IMG/VR virus record: IMGVR_UViG_3300030107_002709
Coordinates: 62,001-126,000 of that record
Strand: one strand, 5' to 3'
Source of the DNA: a virus
Length of the DNA stretch: 64,000 nucleotides
Positions 34,921 through 45,037 of this stretch are shown here, piece by piece (position 1 is the first letter of the stretch; every line of letters starts with the position of its first letter). The notes below the pieces were generated by a model. It searched no databases. It was not told where the DNA came from and was given only the letters and a program-made list of their open reading frames with translations. A program made the position numbers and the translations under genes.

Positions 34921-37900
34921 TAGAAGGATGCTACTGCTCTTATATCTTGTAGTTTAGGTACGTATGCTGGATTATCAGAATTCATAACAACCTTAACTGC
35001 AAAGGAAGTAAACTCAGGTAAGTTAGAGATACTAAATGGAATCTCCTGATATGAATCTTGCTTCTCAAAGAGACCAGATATTTCATTCTCTGGAGTAGGA
35101 GCTAATTCAATATCAGCCTTACCATCTTCATTAAAGAACTTCCATTCAATATCATCAAAATTAACTTCGCTTGATTCTTCCTTAATCTTATAAAGAACTT
35201 TAATATCATCAATATTTCTTAAGTTAGTAGTAATCTTAACATCTATTGATGTACCTGGATTCTCTATAGCAATTTCCTTGGTAACATACTTAGCAATACC
35301 AGAAGTATTCTTAGAGGAATCTTCAGAAACATGTCCTACACCATTTTGCAATGTTGCAGTTTTTACTTCCCACCAAGTTTCAGTATTAGCTTCTTGACCA
35401 ACAAAACTAAGTAGATCAGTAACCCTGAATATATCATTCTGTTGATCTGTTGGATCCTTCTTCCTTTCATAAGGTGAAAGTGCTGTTACTTTAGAAGTAA
35501 AGTCATCATTGATAGGTTGTTTATTATTAAACAATACTAGTTCTTGAGTCTTAGCATCCCATTCAACAACTGTACCACTAATCTTATCTAGATATAGATC
35601 ATCAGTAGTATCTGAAGTTGTTGTTTGCTGTTCGTTATATCGATTAACAGTTGTACCTACAGTAAATGTAGGTGTTTTAAGACTGGATCCAGCATCTGTA
35701 ATTGTAGTTACAGTATTCAAAGATGCATCAGCTCCAAATGTTAGAGTCTCTCTTGCTTTAAAGGATCCTTCATTAGTTATCTGAACAGTCATTGTACTTG
35801 TACCACTATCCCAACCTATAATAGTACCAGCACCACCAGCAATATCAGCAACCTCTGATGTAGCAGCTACAGTTGTACTATTGATAGACTGAGGAACTGT
35901 TATAGCAGCACCACTATGACCTGTTATAGCAAATGTAACAATTGGATAAAGCTTTATAATTTGATTCTGTCTACCATATCTACTCTCACTTCCAGTAGGA
36001 TTCTCGATTCTATTAGATATAGTCTTAACAGAACTAGTTCTAAGATCGATAATAGGAGATAGTGTTGATTGAGTAGATGAAAGATCTAACTTATAAACTA
36101 AAGAATTTGCAATATCATTTCTTAATGCATTAATTCTAGAAGCTAACACCTTCTGGTTTATAAAGAAATGTTCTTGTTTAATAAATGTCTTCTCATAATC
36201 AGATTGAGAATAAGAAACATAATTAACAGGACCGCTATCTACAGGAACTATGTTAGTTGTTTTAACAGATGATTCTATTTTTGTTTGTGGGAATGAAAGA
36301 TAACCAATATCAGCATACAATTTCTCAAATTTCTTATTGAGAGAAATTAATCCACCTGATCCACCACCAATAGCATTAGAGCTTGCATTAGTTGTAGATA
36401 CAATATTAAATGAATCAATACCAGAGTTCTCAACTGTGAATAATGTAGTATTCATAGAAGATGCTGAGATACCACCAGTCTCTTTAAGACCCTTGAAGAA
36501 TGCAAATGACTTACCACTATCTTCAAATCCGTGATCTCTATGTGTAACTTCAATATACTTATTATTTCCTCTAAATCTTTCTAGAGTTGCACTACTACTT
36601 GCTTCAGCACTTGTACGTATGGAATTATCATCCATAGTTTCATAACCTATGTTATCATTTGTTAACATAACACTAGCAGTCCTAGAGATATCAAACTCTG
36701 CTCTGTTAAGCTGGAACTTAATATCTTCCTTAAGGTTCTCTGTCCAAGAATCCACGTTCTGTGATCTGTAAACAGATCCCAATCCAGGTTGTACTGTAAC
36801 AGTTCCTGAACCTGCAGGTTCTCCAACTTCAGAAGCCCAGACTTCATAATCAGTAGAATCGGTCTCGATAACAAAAGCATACTCTGTATCATTCTGCAAA
36901 TATACAGGATAATCAAATTCAAATTCAGTTGGTACACTACCAGCAACATCAGTTACCAGATTAGTTGATACACCCATTCTTACAGCAGGTGTATCAATTT
37001 TTACAACTCCTTCTACAGCAGCACCAGCATTACCAGAACCAGTTCCAGCAATAACAATAGATGGAGCACTTGTATACCCAGAACCAGATATAGAAACTTC
37101 AGAATTAAATAACTTACCACCAGATATTCCTAATGTTCCAGTCGCAGTAGTACCACCTGGTAACTGTGGACTCTCAATAGTCATTGCTGCACTATCATAA
37201 TTAGATCCAGCACTAATGACCTTAAGATCAACAACTGATCCAGAATCTTTAGCAATAGTAACAGATATTGAAGTGTTATTTGTATTATTAGCTAGAGTTA
37301 TTGATGGAGCAATAAGTTGTTCCCCTGATTGGAAAGAATTACCATTGTTATTAGATAAAACTAATGTATATACTTGATCTGCTGATACAGGAATCTTATC
37401 TGCAGCTCCTGGTAATACTTCAATACCAGTTCTATCAAATATTTTAAATATAGGTCCAGTAGCACCTGATATTTGTCCAGTTACAATTTCACCAACCTCA
37501 AGAGATGTTTCTTGTGATACATAGAACTTCAACTTTGTTTCAGGTGAAATAGTCTTCTCTGTACCAGGAACAATATAACTTCCTGGCTTACCACTTACTG
37601 TATTGGTAATATAAGTTCTTACAGGAACCTTAGATGCCTTCTTATTAAAGAAAAGATATAAACTAGTAACAAATACACCACCCTCATATCCTTCTATCTT
37701 AAATGTTTGTGCTAATGGACTTGGTTTCTTCTGTGTACTTGTATCAAGATCAACAATCTGCTTACCTTCATTAGACTTGAGGTATGCAGGTAATGTTGAA
37801 ACAATACTACCAGGATTAGAAGGTAGTATTCCAGTAGGATAGTATTTAACTTCAGTATATGTTTCTACAGTGTCTTTATTACTATCTGTAGAGCTCGAAG

Positions 37901-40900
37901 TAAATCTAATTGTTTTCTCACCAGTTGTGAATTGTAACTGTTCAGAAGTGGTATCGTAACTTGTATTGTAGATATAGTTATTCCAAGTAGTTCCTTGTGT
38001 TGGGGCATAACCATTAGGTATTATAATAAGACCACTAGCATTACCACCATCATCTGTGATAATATCAGATCCAAATGTTGATAATGAATTACCAGGAATT
38101 CCTGTAAATCTTAGATCGGGAGTAGTCCATCTACTAACACTCCTACCCTCTATGAAAGGATAGATCTTTGTATTAGGCTTCATCCTACGAACAGTAAACT
38201 TAACTGCTTTAGATCTAGCAAATTGTTGTAATGAAGTAGCAACAGCAGTTTCACCAACTAACTTTGTATTAATTCCTTTACCAGTCTCATTATTCTGTGG
38301 ACTGATATTAGAAGAACTTGCTACATTAGCAATCTTAACTGTGGATGCTACTTGATCAGAATTGATATCAGAAAGAGGTCCAATATTAAAGAAGTTCTGA
38401 TTTGATCCAACCCAGTTTACCGAATAAGAATTATACAAGCTTGAATATGCATCACGTACATTATTCTTAGCAAGGAATATAGTATAAAGTGATGTGTTGT
38501 TATCAGATATTAAAGGAGCATCTGTATTCTCATACCATGAATCTACAGGTGTATCGAGAGATGCATCACCAACATATTGAATAACAACAAATGGGTTTGG
38601 ATTGATAGTCTTTGTAGCAAAGCTATTATCTAATAACGATAGATTAGAATATGGAAGAGTAATAACATCACTAGATCTCCTATATCCAGCAACTACTCTT
38701 TCATCTTCTTTTGTATTAACTTCGATTAAATCAAATGAATCTTCCTTAGACTGTGCTCTCAATACAGATTGTTTCGTATCAATTGAACACTTATAATCAT
38801 TAGACTTAAGGTTACCTACCTTATGAGTCTCGAAGTTATCTACAACAAATCCACTCTTGAATCTTTCAAGTCCTACTTCATCCTTGATCTGCATATTTAA
38901 TGCTTGCTGCTCAAGAACACTGAGGAGTGTATAGTACTCTAACCTTTCAACACGCTTCTCTAACTTACCAATATCACGCATTGTATAACGCTTGTTATCA
39001 ACAGGGATAACACGAACATCATTACTTGTTGTGGTATATGCAGGTATGTAAAGATAAGTTAAAGGTATAGCATCATCGATACCCTCTGGTCTTGATGGGT
39101 TAAGTGAAGAGTTACCTTCCTTGACTATAAATTCACCTTTCTTAGTCAAGAAGATACCATCAATTCTATCAAGATATTGATTTTGATAGAATGATATAGT
39201 ATAAGGAAGATTTGAATCTGATGCTGGACAACTAGAAACAACACCACCACTACCATTAAACTGGTTGAAAGAAGACTCTGTATAAATCGACTTATCTTGG
39301 AAACCAGTGATAGTAGATTCAGTATCAACTTTTGGTCTAAAGTCAATAACATCTCTGAGGTTTGTTATACCATATACAGATGAGTTAAATGTAGGAATAT
39401 CATCAGCAGAAACACCTGCTTCATGTACATAAGAATCAACCACACAGAAATCACCCTGTGAATGATCGAAATAATCAAATGATGCTAATAACTGACCAGT
39501 AGGTAAATCAAAACCAGGTTTAATAACAATACGAGATACATCATATAAAGTATCACGTTGACCATCATCAAATGTGAATCTATTAGTTACATCAGTACCG
39601 CTAATTAAATTACCAGCAGTATCTACATTTGGAGGTGCAGTTGAAGAACCTTCATAAACATAATTGAGTTTAACAACATCAGAATATGATACTGCATTAA
39701 TTTCAGTTGCATTAATATCCTGTCCTCTCAAAGGAAGAACTCTATCTCCTACAGGTTTAATAACAATCTGTTTGTTTTTAACAATAGTCTTCAACCTAGG
39801 TCTAGACTTAGTAATTTCTAATGTTGCTGTAAGCTTAAGAGTAGGGAAGACACCAGCACCTGTTACTTCACCAAAATAATTCGTAGGAAGTGTTATACTA
39901 ACACTACCAGCAGTTAGTCCAGTAGCAGTATCAGTAGAAGTTGCAACATCTACAGCAGAAGCTGGAACGTATACAATATCTCCAGTTTCTACAGCAGTTG
40001 CATTTCCTTTCTTAAGAACAGTAAGAATAAAATTATTTTCTCTAAACTCTACAAATTTCTGTGTACCAAATTCCAACTGTGCCTTGAATGTTACTTTTCC
40101 ACCAGTGGAAGATGAATCCAATACAAAATCTTTTCTTTGGTAGTACTTAATAGCAGTATCATCAACATTCTTAACTAGTGATTTAATCTGCTTACTACCA
40201 GTTGGGAATATTAGAGTAGATCTAGATCCATTTTCAATCTTTGGTCTTACTCTTAGTACAGTTGTACTACTTATAGTAGAAGGAAGTAAGGAATCTAAGT
40301 ATATTCTTGATTTCTTAGTTCCTTGTGGTGAAGTTGCTTGCTGTACTATTGCCTGAATAAGGTTGTTGTTTGCATCACTAAACTGAACCAAATCTCCTTG
40401 TACAAGACTCTTCGATGCATCACCACCAAAACCTGTACACTCAATATACTGGTTGCCCTCTACACCACTAAAACTAAAGTCAGTTATAGTAGTACTAGTA
40501 ACATACTTCTCTCTAAACAACTCAACATCACTAGTGAATAGATTAGGTGCTAAAGCTCCTTCAGGTGCTACACCAAACCTACACCACATAGATTTAACAT
40601 TCTGTGGTGTGTATGTTTGTACAACATTCTTAAACAATACAGCACGTACTATTGCTTCATTACCAGCAACAAAACTAGTAGAAGTAGTTTTAACCACTAC
40701 TGCTGGAGGTGATGAGTAGACATTAGATAATGCATCTCTATTTTTAATAGTCGCTGCAGCATAACCATCTGCAGAATCTATAGTGGAAGTTATAACAGAT
40801 GTATCATATGATACACCATCTACAATTAAAGTCTCTAATGCACCATAGTTATTTCCTCTATGATCCACAACAAAATGAGATATAGTATTCTCTCTAGCAA

Positions 40901-43139
40901 TTCTTAGAGAATTTCCTTTCTCATCAAATATAGTTTCTCCCTGAACAAACTCTCCATTAAGAACCTTACAATAGATTCTATTACCAGAAGATAGAAGACC
41001 GTTTGGTGATCCTTCTATTACTCCATAAGCACCACTCTTACTACCAGTAATATACGTACCAGCTTTGAATGGAGTGTTATCTGGTGAAGGAATAGGTATA
41101 TCACTATCTACAGTTATCTTGGTTAAGAAAGTTGGATTGAAATACGACATCTTGAAAGTCGTATTATATTTGCTTGTTCCAGCAATTCTTCCTTTAGAAA
41201 GAATAGTATCAGAATCTGGATTAAATCCAACACCTCTTTCTTGTAAATGGAAATCCTTAGGCTTAGCAAGACCAATTGTAGGAACAATCATCTCACTATA
41301 AGAAACTATGTAACCAAATACATCAGTTGAAGTAGATTGTTCTGCTCCATTTTCTGAGAAATAAAGTCTAGTTCTATTATCAGTACCACTATCAACAGTA
41401 GTGAAATCTCTCAAATGTGTATCAACAATATCTCTTGGTCCGATAAAAGTGAATTCAACATAAGAAGCACTTCCTTTAAAAGAAGATGGGAAGTCTGCAT
41501 TAGAACCACTAAATTTGGAATAAGCAAGAGTTGTAAGTTCTACTGCTTCATTAGCATTACCAGAACCACCTTTTCTTACCCAAAAACTTCCATGTGATGA
41601 TTCCCATGAAGTTGGTTTAATTTCGCTAAATGTCGTACCAGCCGCAGTTGATGTAATATTAATAAGTACAGTTTTAATTGCTACATCAGCATCAGATGTA
41701 AATGCTCTTCTATTACGAGTTTGTTTATGTGAAGCTATTACCTTACCATCAGTTTTATCTTCTGTACTATTAAGACCTAATGATCCATCACCAAATGTAC
41801 TATTGAGATATAGTGTTGGGTATGCTGTTAACTCAGCATCAAATGAATTTAAAGGAACTGAATTATAAGTATTAGTTAGATAGAAGCTTGCAAGACCACT
41901 ATGCTTAAGAGTTATATTATCTCTCTCAAGTGATTCTCTTGATTTGTTAACAGTTAGATACTTACTCTCTTTATTAACAATCTCATATCCCTTAATGTAT
42001 GCTTTACCAACTCCTACTGCTGCAATCATCTTTTGAGATGCTTCAGTGAGAGTTAAACCATTAACCGTTCCATCAACACCTACACCATAAAGACCTTTGT
42101 TACCGTCTTTCTGGTAATACTCTCTTAATTCTGTTGGGAATGATTCAACAACATAATCACCAGACTCATCATATGTTCTTCTAGCTAGAGTCTCTTCAAT
42201 TACATTGTATTCTGCTTGTTTTACCTTCTTCTGTACAGATCCCTTCTTAACAGTTAGAAGTTGTATGAAATTGCTGTCTGTAGAAGCATTATAATCATAC
42301 TTAGCTAATCCTAGAGTGATTGATAAACGATGAGCACCAGGAGCACTAAAGTTTGCAAATCCTCTTGCTTGATCATAGAGTGTTGAATCCTCTTCAGGAG
42401 TGATTAAAGACTCTGTGATTTTAAATCCAACCTTAGCAGATGGTATATCAATATATGGTTCTAGAATGATAAGATCAGAATCATTACGAACAAAATGACC
42501 ATTAACAAAATAGATACCTTCTTCTACTTGTACAGCAGAAGCAAAACCCATTGCTGGACTGGTGATAGAAGTCTCTACATCAGTATCAGGATCCTTTAAA
42601 GTAATAGAAGTAGGTAGAACACTTCCATCAGTTCCAACTACCATAAGTGGAGTATTTACTCCATCAATAACTTCTAGAGTCTCACCTTGTCTAAAAGTAG
42701 ACTCATTGTTAGAATTACCACTGCTAGTATAGTTCACATATAGTGTGTCTGCAGTTGTAGTGGTACTATATCTAGTGGATACAACTGTACCAGTAACGCC
42801 AGATGTGATGCCTTTTAACGTCTGACCTACTAGTTGCTTAATATCATATTTTTTGAAGACAATATTACCTCCCTCTGATACTGCAACTTCAGTAACAGAA
42901 GAAAGTTTAACGTAATCTAGTTTATTGTTTAATCCTACTTCACCAGGAATAACTAGATCACCTTGTTTAAATTGTTTACGTCCAATAGATTCAATCTGAT
43001 TTTGGAGTACAGATTGAAGTTGAGTTAGTTCTCTCGCTTGTATTGAATATCCAGGTCGAAAAAGAAGTCGATAAAAATTCTTAGACGCACTGTAGTCATC
43101 ATAGTATGGACTTACATTTAGATTCGTCTTTTGTGGCAT
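34920..43139 (-). CDS. Large baseplate or tail structural protein (DUF4815, gp10-like)
   Basis: A 2739-aa protein. The N-terminus MPQKTNLNVSPYYDDYSASK followed by RPGYSIQARELTQLQSVLQN is the conserved start of the DUF4815-type virion proteins of T4-like cyanophages, often called gp10-like. In T4, gp10 is a 602-aa baseplate wedge and tail-pin protein; the size and sequence here differ greatly, so equivalence is tentative. A glycine-tyrosine module (SGYTSAPSIVIAG) lies near residue 2020. Otherwise it is beta-rich with many short repeats. It sits after gp8, in the place of T4 gp9-gp10. Confidence 0.75.
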   Translation of the reverse strand: MPQKTNLNVSPYYDDYSASKNFYRLLFRPGYSIQARELTQLQSVLQNQIESIGRKQFKQGDLVIPGEVGLNNKLDYVKLSSVTEVAVSEGGNIVFKKYDIKQLVGQTLKGITSGVTGTVVSTRYSTTTTADTLYVNYTSSGNSNNESTFRQGETLEVIDGVNTPLMVVGTDGSVLPTSITLKDPDTDVETSITSPAMGFASAVQVEEGIYFVNGHFVRNDSDLIILEPYIDIPSAKVGFKITESLITPEEDSTLYDQARGFANFSAPGAHRLSITLGLAKYDYNASTDSNFIQLLTVKKGSVQKKVKQAEYNVIEETLARRTYDESGDYVVESFPTELREYYQKDGNKGLYGVGVDGTVNGLTLTEASQKMIAAVGVGKAYIKGYEIVNKESKYLTVNKSRESLERDNITLKHSGLASFYLTNTYNSVPLNSFDAELTAYPTLYLNSTFGDGSLGLNSTEDKTDGKVIASHKQTRNRRAFTSDADVAIKTVLINITSTAAGTTFSEIKPTSWESSHGSFWVRKGGSGNANEAVELTTLAYSKFSGSNADFPSSFKGSASYVEFTFIGPRDIVDTHLRDFTTVDSGTDNRTRLYFSENGAEQSTSTDVFGYIVSYSEMIVPTIGLAKPKDFHLQERGVGFNPDSDTILSKGRIAGTSKYNTTFKMSYFNPTFLTKITVDSDIPIPSPDNTPFKAGTYITGSKSGAYGVIEGSPNGLLSSGNRIYCKVLNGEFVQGETIFDEKGNSLRIARENTISHFVVDHRGNNYGALETLIVDGVSYDTSVITSTIDSADGYAAATIKNRDALSNVYSSPPAVVVKTTSTSFVAGNEAIVRAVLFKNVVQTYTPQNVKSMWCRFGVAPEGALAPNLFTSDVELFREKYVTSTTITDFSFSGVEGNQYIECTGFGGDASKSLVQGDLVQFSDANNNLIQAIVQQATSPQGTKKSRIYLDSLLPSTISSTTVLRVRPKIENGSRSTLIFPTGSKQIKSLVKNVDDTAIKYYQRKDFVLDSSSTGGKVTFKAQLEFGTQKFVEFRENNFILTVLKKGNATAVETGDIVYVPASAVDVATSTDTATGLTAGSVSITLPTNYFGEVTGAGVFPTLKLTATLEITKSRPRLKTIVKNKQIVIKPVGDRVLPLRGQDINATEINAVSYSDVVKLNYVYEGSSTAPPNVDTAGNLISGTDVTNRFTFDDGQRDTLYDVSRIVIKPGFDLPTGQLLASFDYFDHSQGDFCVVDSYVHEAGVSADDIPTFNSSVYGITNLRDVIDFRPKVDTESTITGFQDKSIYTESSFNQFNGSGGVVSSCPASDSNLPYTISFYQNQYLDRIDGIFLTKKGEFIVKEGNSSLNPSRPEGIDDAIPLTYLYIPAYTTTSNDVRVIPVDNKRYTMRDIGKLEKRVERLEYYTLLSVLEQQALNMQIKDEVGLERFKSGFVVDNFETHKVGNLKSNDYKCSIDTKQSVLRAQSKEDSFDLIEVNTKEDERVVAGYRRSSDVITLPYSNLSLLDNSFATKTINPNPFVVIQYVGDASLDTPVDSWYENTDAPLISDNNTSLYTIFLAKNNVRDAYSSLYNSYSVNWVGSNQNFFNIGPLSDINSDQVASTVKIANVASSSNISPQNNETGKGINTKLVGETAVATSLQQFARSKAVKFTVRRMKPNTKIYPFIEGRSVSRWTTPDLRFTGIPGNSLSTFGSDIITDDGGNASGLIIIPNGYAPTQGTTWNNYIYNTSYDTTSEQLQFTTGEKTIRFTSSSTDSNKDTVETYTEVKYYPTGILPSNPGSIVSTLPAYLKSNEGKQIVDLDTSTQKKPSPLAQTFKIEGYEGGVFVTSLYLFFNKKASKVPVRTYITNTVSGKPGSYIVPGTEKTISPETKLKFYVSQETSLEVGEIVTGQISGATGPIFKIFDRTGIEVLPGAADKIPVSADQVYTLVLSNNNGNSFQSGEQLIAPSITLANNTNNTSISVTIAKDSGSVVDLKVISAGSNYDSAAMTIESPQLPGGTTATGTLGISGGKLFNSEVSISGSGYTSAPSIVIAGTGSGNAGAAVEGVVKIDTPAVRMGVSTNLVTDVAGSVPTEFEFDYPVYLQNDTEYAFVIETDSTDYEVWASEVGEPAGSGTVTVQPGLGSVYRSQNVDSWTENLKEDIKFQLNRAEFDISRTASVMLTNDNIGYETMDDNSIRTSAEASSSATLERFRGNNKYIEVTHRDHGFEDSGKSFAFFKGLKETGGISASSMNTTLFTVENSGIDSFNIVSTTNASSNAIGGGSGGLISLNKKFEKLYADIGYLSFPQTKIESSVKTTNIVPVDSGPVNYVSYSQSDYEKTFIKQEHFFINQKVLASRINALRNDIANSLVYKLDLSSTQSTLSPIIDLRTSSVKTISNRIENPTGSESRYGRQNQIIKLYPIVTFAITGHSGAAITVPQSINSTTVAATSEVADIAGGAGTIIGWDSGTSTMTVQITNEGSFKARETLTFGADASLNTVTTITDAGSSLKTPTFTVGTTVNRYNEQQTTTSDTTDDLYLDKISGTVVEWDAKTQELVLFNNKQPINDDFTSKVTALSPYERKKDPTDQQNDIFRVTDLLSFVGQEANTETWWEVKTATLQNGVGHVSEDSSKNTSGIAKYVTKEIAIENPGTSIDVKITTNLRNIDDIKVLYKIKEESSEVNFDDIEWKFFNEDGKADIELAPTPENEISGLFEKQDSYQEIPFSISNLPEFTSFAVKVVMNSDNPAYVPKLQDIRAVASF

Positions 43140-43164
43140 CGTAAACCAAAGCTAACATGGAAGA

Positions 43165-44982
43165 TTAGAATTCGATTACTAGCTTGATGTCCTCTATTTG
43201 GTCAGCAGCTCTAGTAATCAGTCTCCTGTTCTCTATGTATACGAGTTCTCCAGAGTTATTCTTGATCTCTGGATTCGCCAAACCACTTGCAAATGTTACG
43301 CCTTCGGTAGTTGATGAGTATGTGCTATCAGGGTTAACTGATACAGAAGTACCACCATCAACGATAGCAGAACTTGAATTGTTTTCAAATGCTCTTACTA
43401 CTCCATTATCAGTATGTGCTTTAGGTGATTGGAAGTACTTAAGAATACCACCATTACCATTACCATCTGCAGTCCAAGAAACAACTGTTCCTTTAGCAGT
43501 TCCAGCACCACCATTTAAAGTTTGTGTGATTGTATTATCTTTTCCGAAAGAAGAACTAGTAAGACCAGTTCCATTAACTCTTACGGCGTATACACCAGAA
43601 AGGGTGTTTGCAGTAGCAAAGTTTGTTGATCCCCACTGCAGTGGATCTTTAATAAGTCCGATTCTACGGAAGTCATTATCAACTGGGAAGTCTCCAGATC
43701 CTTCTGCATAGGTCAAACGGACGTTAACCATAACACGCTTGCCGTTAAGCTCCTGTGCAAGATTAGCACCATGACCACCTGCAGGTGGAATGATAACTTC
43801 AAGAGCACCACGAGCAGTGGCATTAATGTTCTCAGCAGTACTTAAAGTATCATCAGAGAATAGACCATAAGCATTTCCACCAGCACCAGTACCTGTACCA
43901 GACTTAAGTGCAACACTACCATAAGTATAACCTGTACCTGGAGTCTGAACTTCAACAGCACTTACAGCACCAGTATTATCAGTGGTAACCTTAGCAACAC
44001 CATCTGCTCCATCTCCTAAGATAGGAGCATATAGAGTAGCACCAGTAGGAAGAGCAGATCCAGCATCTGAAATTAAGATGGTATCAATAGCACCATCTAC
44101 AGCAGCAGGTCCAGCATATGTGCCGATAGGCATGAAGTCACTGGATAGGAAATCCATGACCTGTTGTGTGGTCATTGTATAAAGATACTTCCAACGATAA
44201 TCGTCAGTAGGACCAGTATATACACCAGAAGCATAGTTATTTGCTGTAGTAGGCATATCAGATGCTAAACCACCACCAGCAGTTATATCTTCCTTATTGT
44301 AAATACACTTGAATACTTCATAGTTATTGTTCATAACATAGAACTTAGAAGCTCCTAATGAAGTTGCTCCTGTAGCAGCAGCCTTTGCAGTACCACCTGA
44401 AGCAGGTGCAGCACTGTAGTCAGGCTTGTACATATCAAACTTAGGGTTGGTAACTGTGTTCCAGTTATAACGTGAAACTACAGAAACAACATTGGATGAC
44501 TCTACCCTTTTAGCAGCAATGAGCTCGTCATAGATACTCTGCTTTTCTTCTTGGTTGTCTAAAGGAGCAGGTGCATTCGTTTCATCGGCAATACGATACA
44601 CACCACCTTTAGCTTCAGCACCAGTATCAGAACCACCTGTATATCCCTTAATTACGTTACCAGCAGTCGGTGTACCAGCAGCAGGGGAAGGAGAATAAAC
44701 AAGAATTGAATTAGGATTTACCTTGCGGATAGTTGCTTTCCATGTTGTAGATCCATATGCAGTAGCACCAGCAGCACCAGCATCATACACTTCTTCACCG
44801 ACATTAAATGCAGTAGCATTAGGATCATAGATCTCTAGATACGAATCCCATTGATCCGAACGACCAACGAAGAAATACATTCGTGCACGATCCGCACTAG
44901 TATCGTTTGCACCTTCCGTAAGGGATTCTAGAAATTGTTGTGCATTAAAAATGCGAAACTTTTCTGATATGATTGCCGACAT
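43165..44982 (-). CDS. gp8: Baseplate wedge protein gp8
   Basis: A 605-aa protein (T4 gp8 is 334 aa). The N-terminus (MSAIISEKFRIFNAQQFLES, then RARMYFFVGRSDQW) is the conserved start of cyanophage gp8. In T4 a gp8 dimer joins gp10, gp7 and gp6 in each baseplate wedge. The extra length includes GTGYTYGSVALKSG (about residues 341-355), one of the shared glycine-tyrosine modules. It follows gp7 as in T4 and has a double late promoter just upstream. Confidence 0.85.
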   Translation of the reverse strand: MSAIISEKFRIFNAQQFLESLTEGANDTSADRARMYFFVGRSDQWDSYLEIYDPNATAFNVGEEVYDAGAAGATAYGSTTWKATIRKVNPNSILVYSPSPAAGTPTAGNVIKGYTGGSDTGAEAKGGVYRIADETNAPAPLDNQEEKQSIYDELIAAKRVESSNVVSVVSRYNWNTVTNPKFDMYKPDYSAAPASGGTAKAAATGATSLGASKFYVMNNNYEVFKCIYNKEDITAGGGLASDMPTTANNYASGVYTGPTDDYRWKYLYTMTTQQVMDFLSSDFMPIGTYAGPAAVDGAIDTILISDAGSALPTGATLYAPILGDGADGVAKVTTDNTGAVSAVEVQTPGTGYTYGSVALKSGTGTGAGGNAYGLFSDDTLSTAENINATARGALEVIIPPAGGHGANLAQELNGKRVMVNVRLTYAEGSGDFPVDNDFRRIGLIKDPLQWGSTNFATANTLSGVYAVRVNGTGLTSSSFGKDNTITQTLNGGAGTAKGTVVSWTADGNGNGGILKYFQSPKAHTDNGVVRAFENNSSSAIVDGGTSVSVNPDSTYSSTTEGVTFASGLANPEIKNNSGELVYIENRRLITRAADQIEDIKLVIEF

Positions 44983-45023
44983 AATTGAAAATTGGGTAGT
45001 TTTGTACTACAGGATATCCGAGT

Positions 45024-45037
45024 TATTTATATTTATA
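45024..45037 (-). promoter_or_regulatory. Tandem overlapping T4-type late promoters
   Basis: The minus strand reads TATAAATATAAATA, giving two overlapping perfect TATAAATA octamers 42 and 48 bases before gp8. The distal one overlaps the final codons of gp7. Confidence 0.82.

Noticed and set aside
43184-43711. A 175-aa plus-strand frame opposite gp8
   Set aside because: Antisense shadow of a gene with strong homology features; no independent support.
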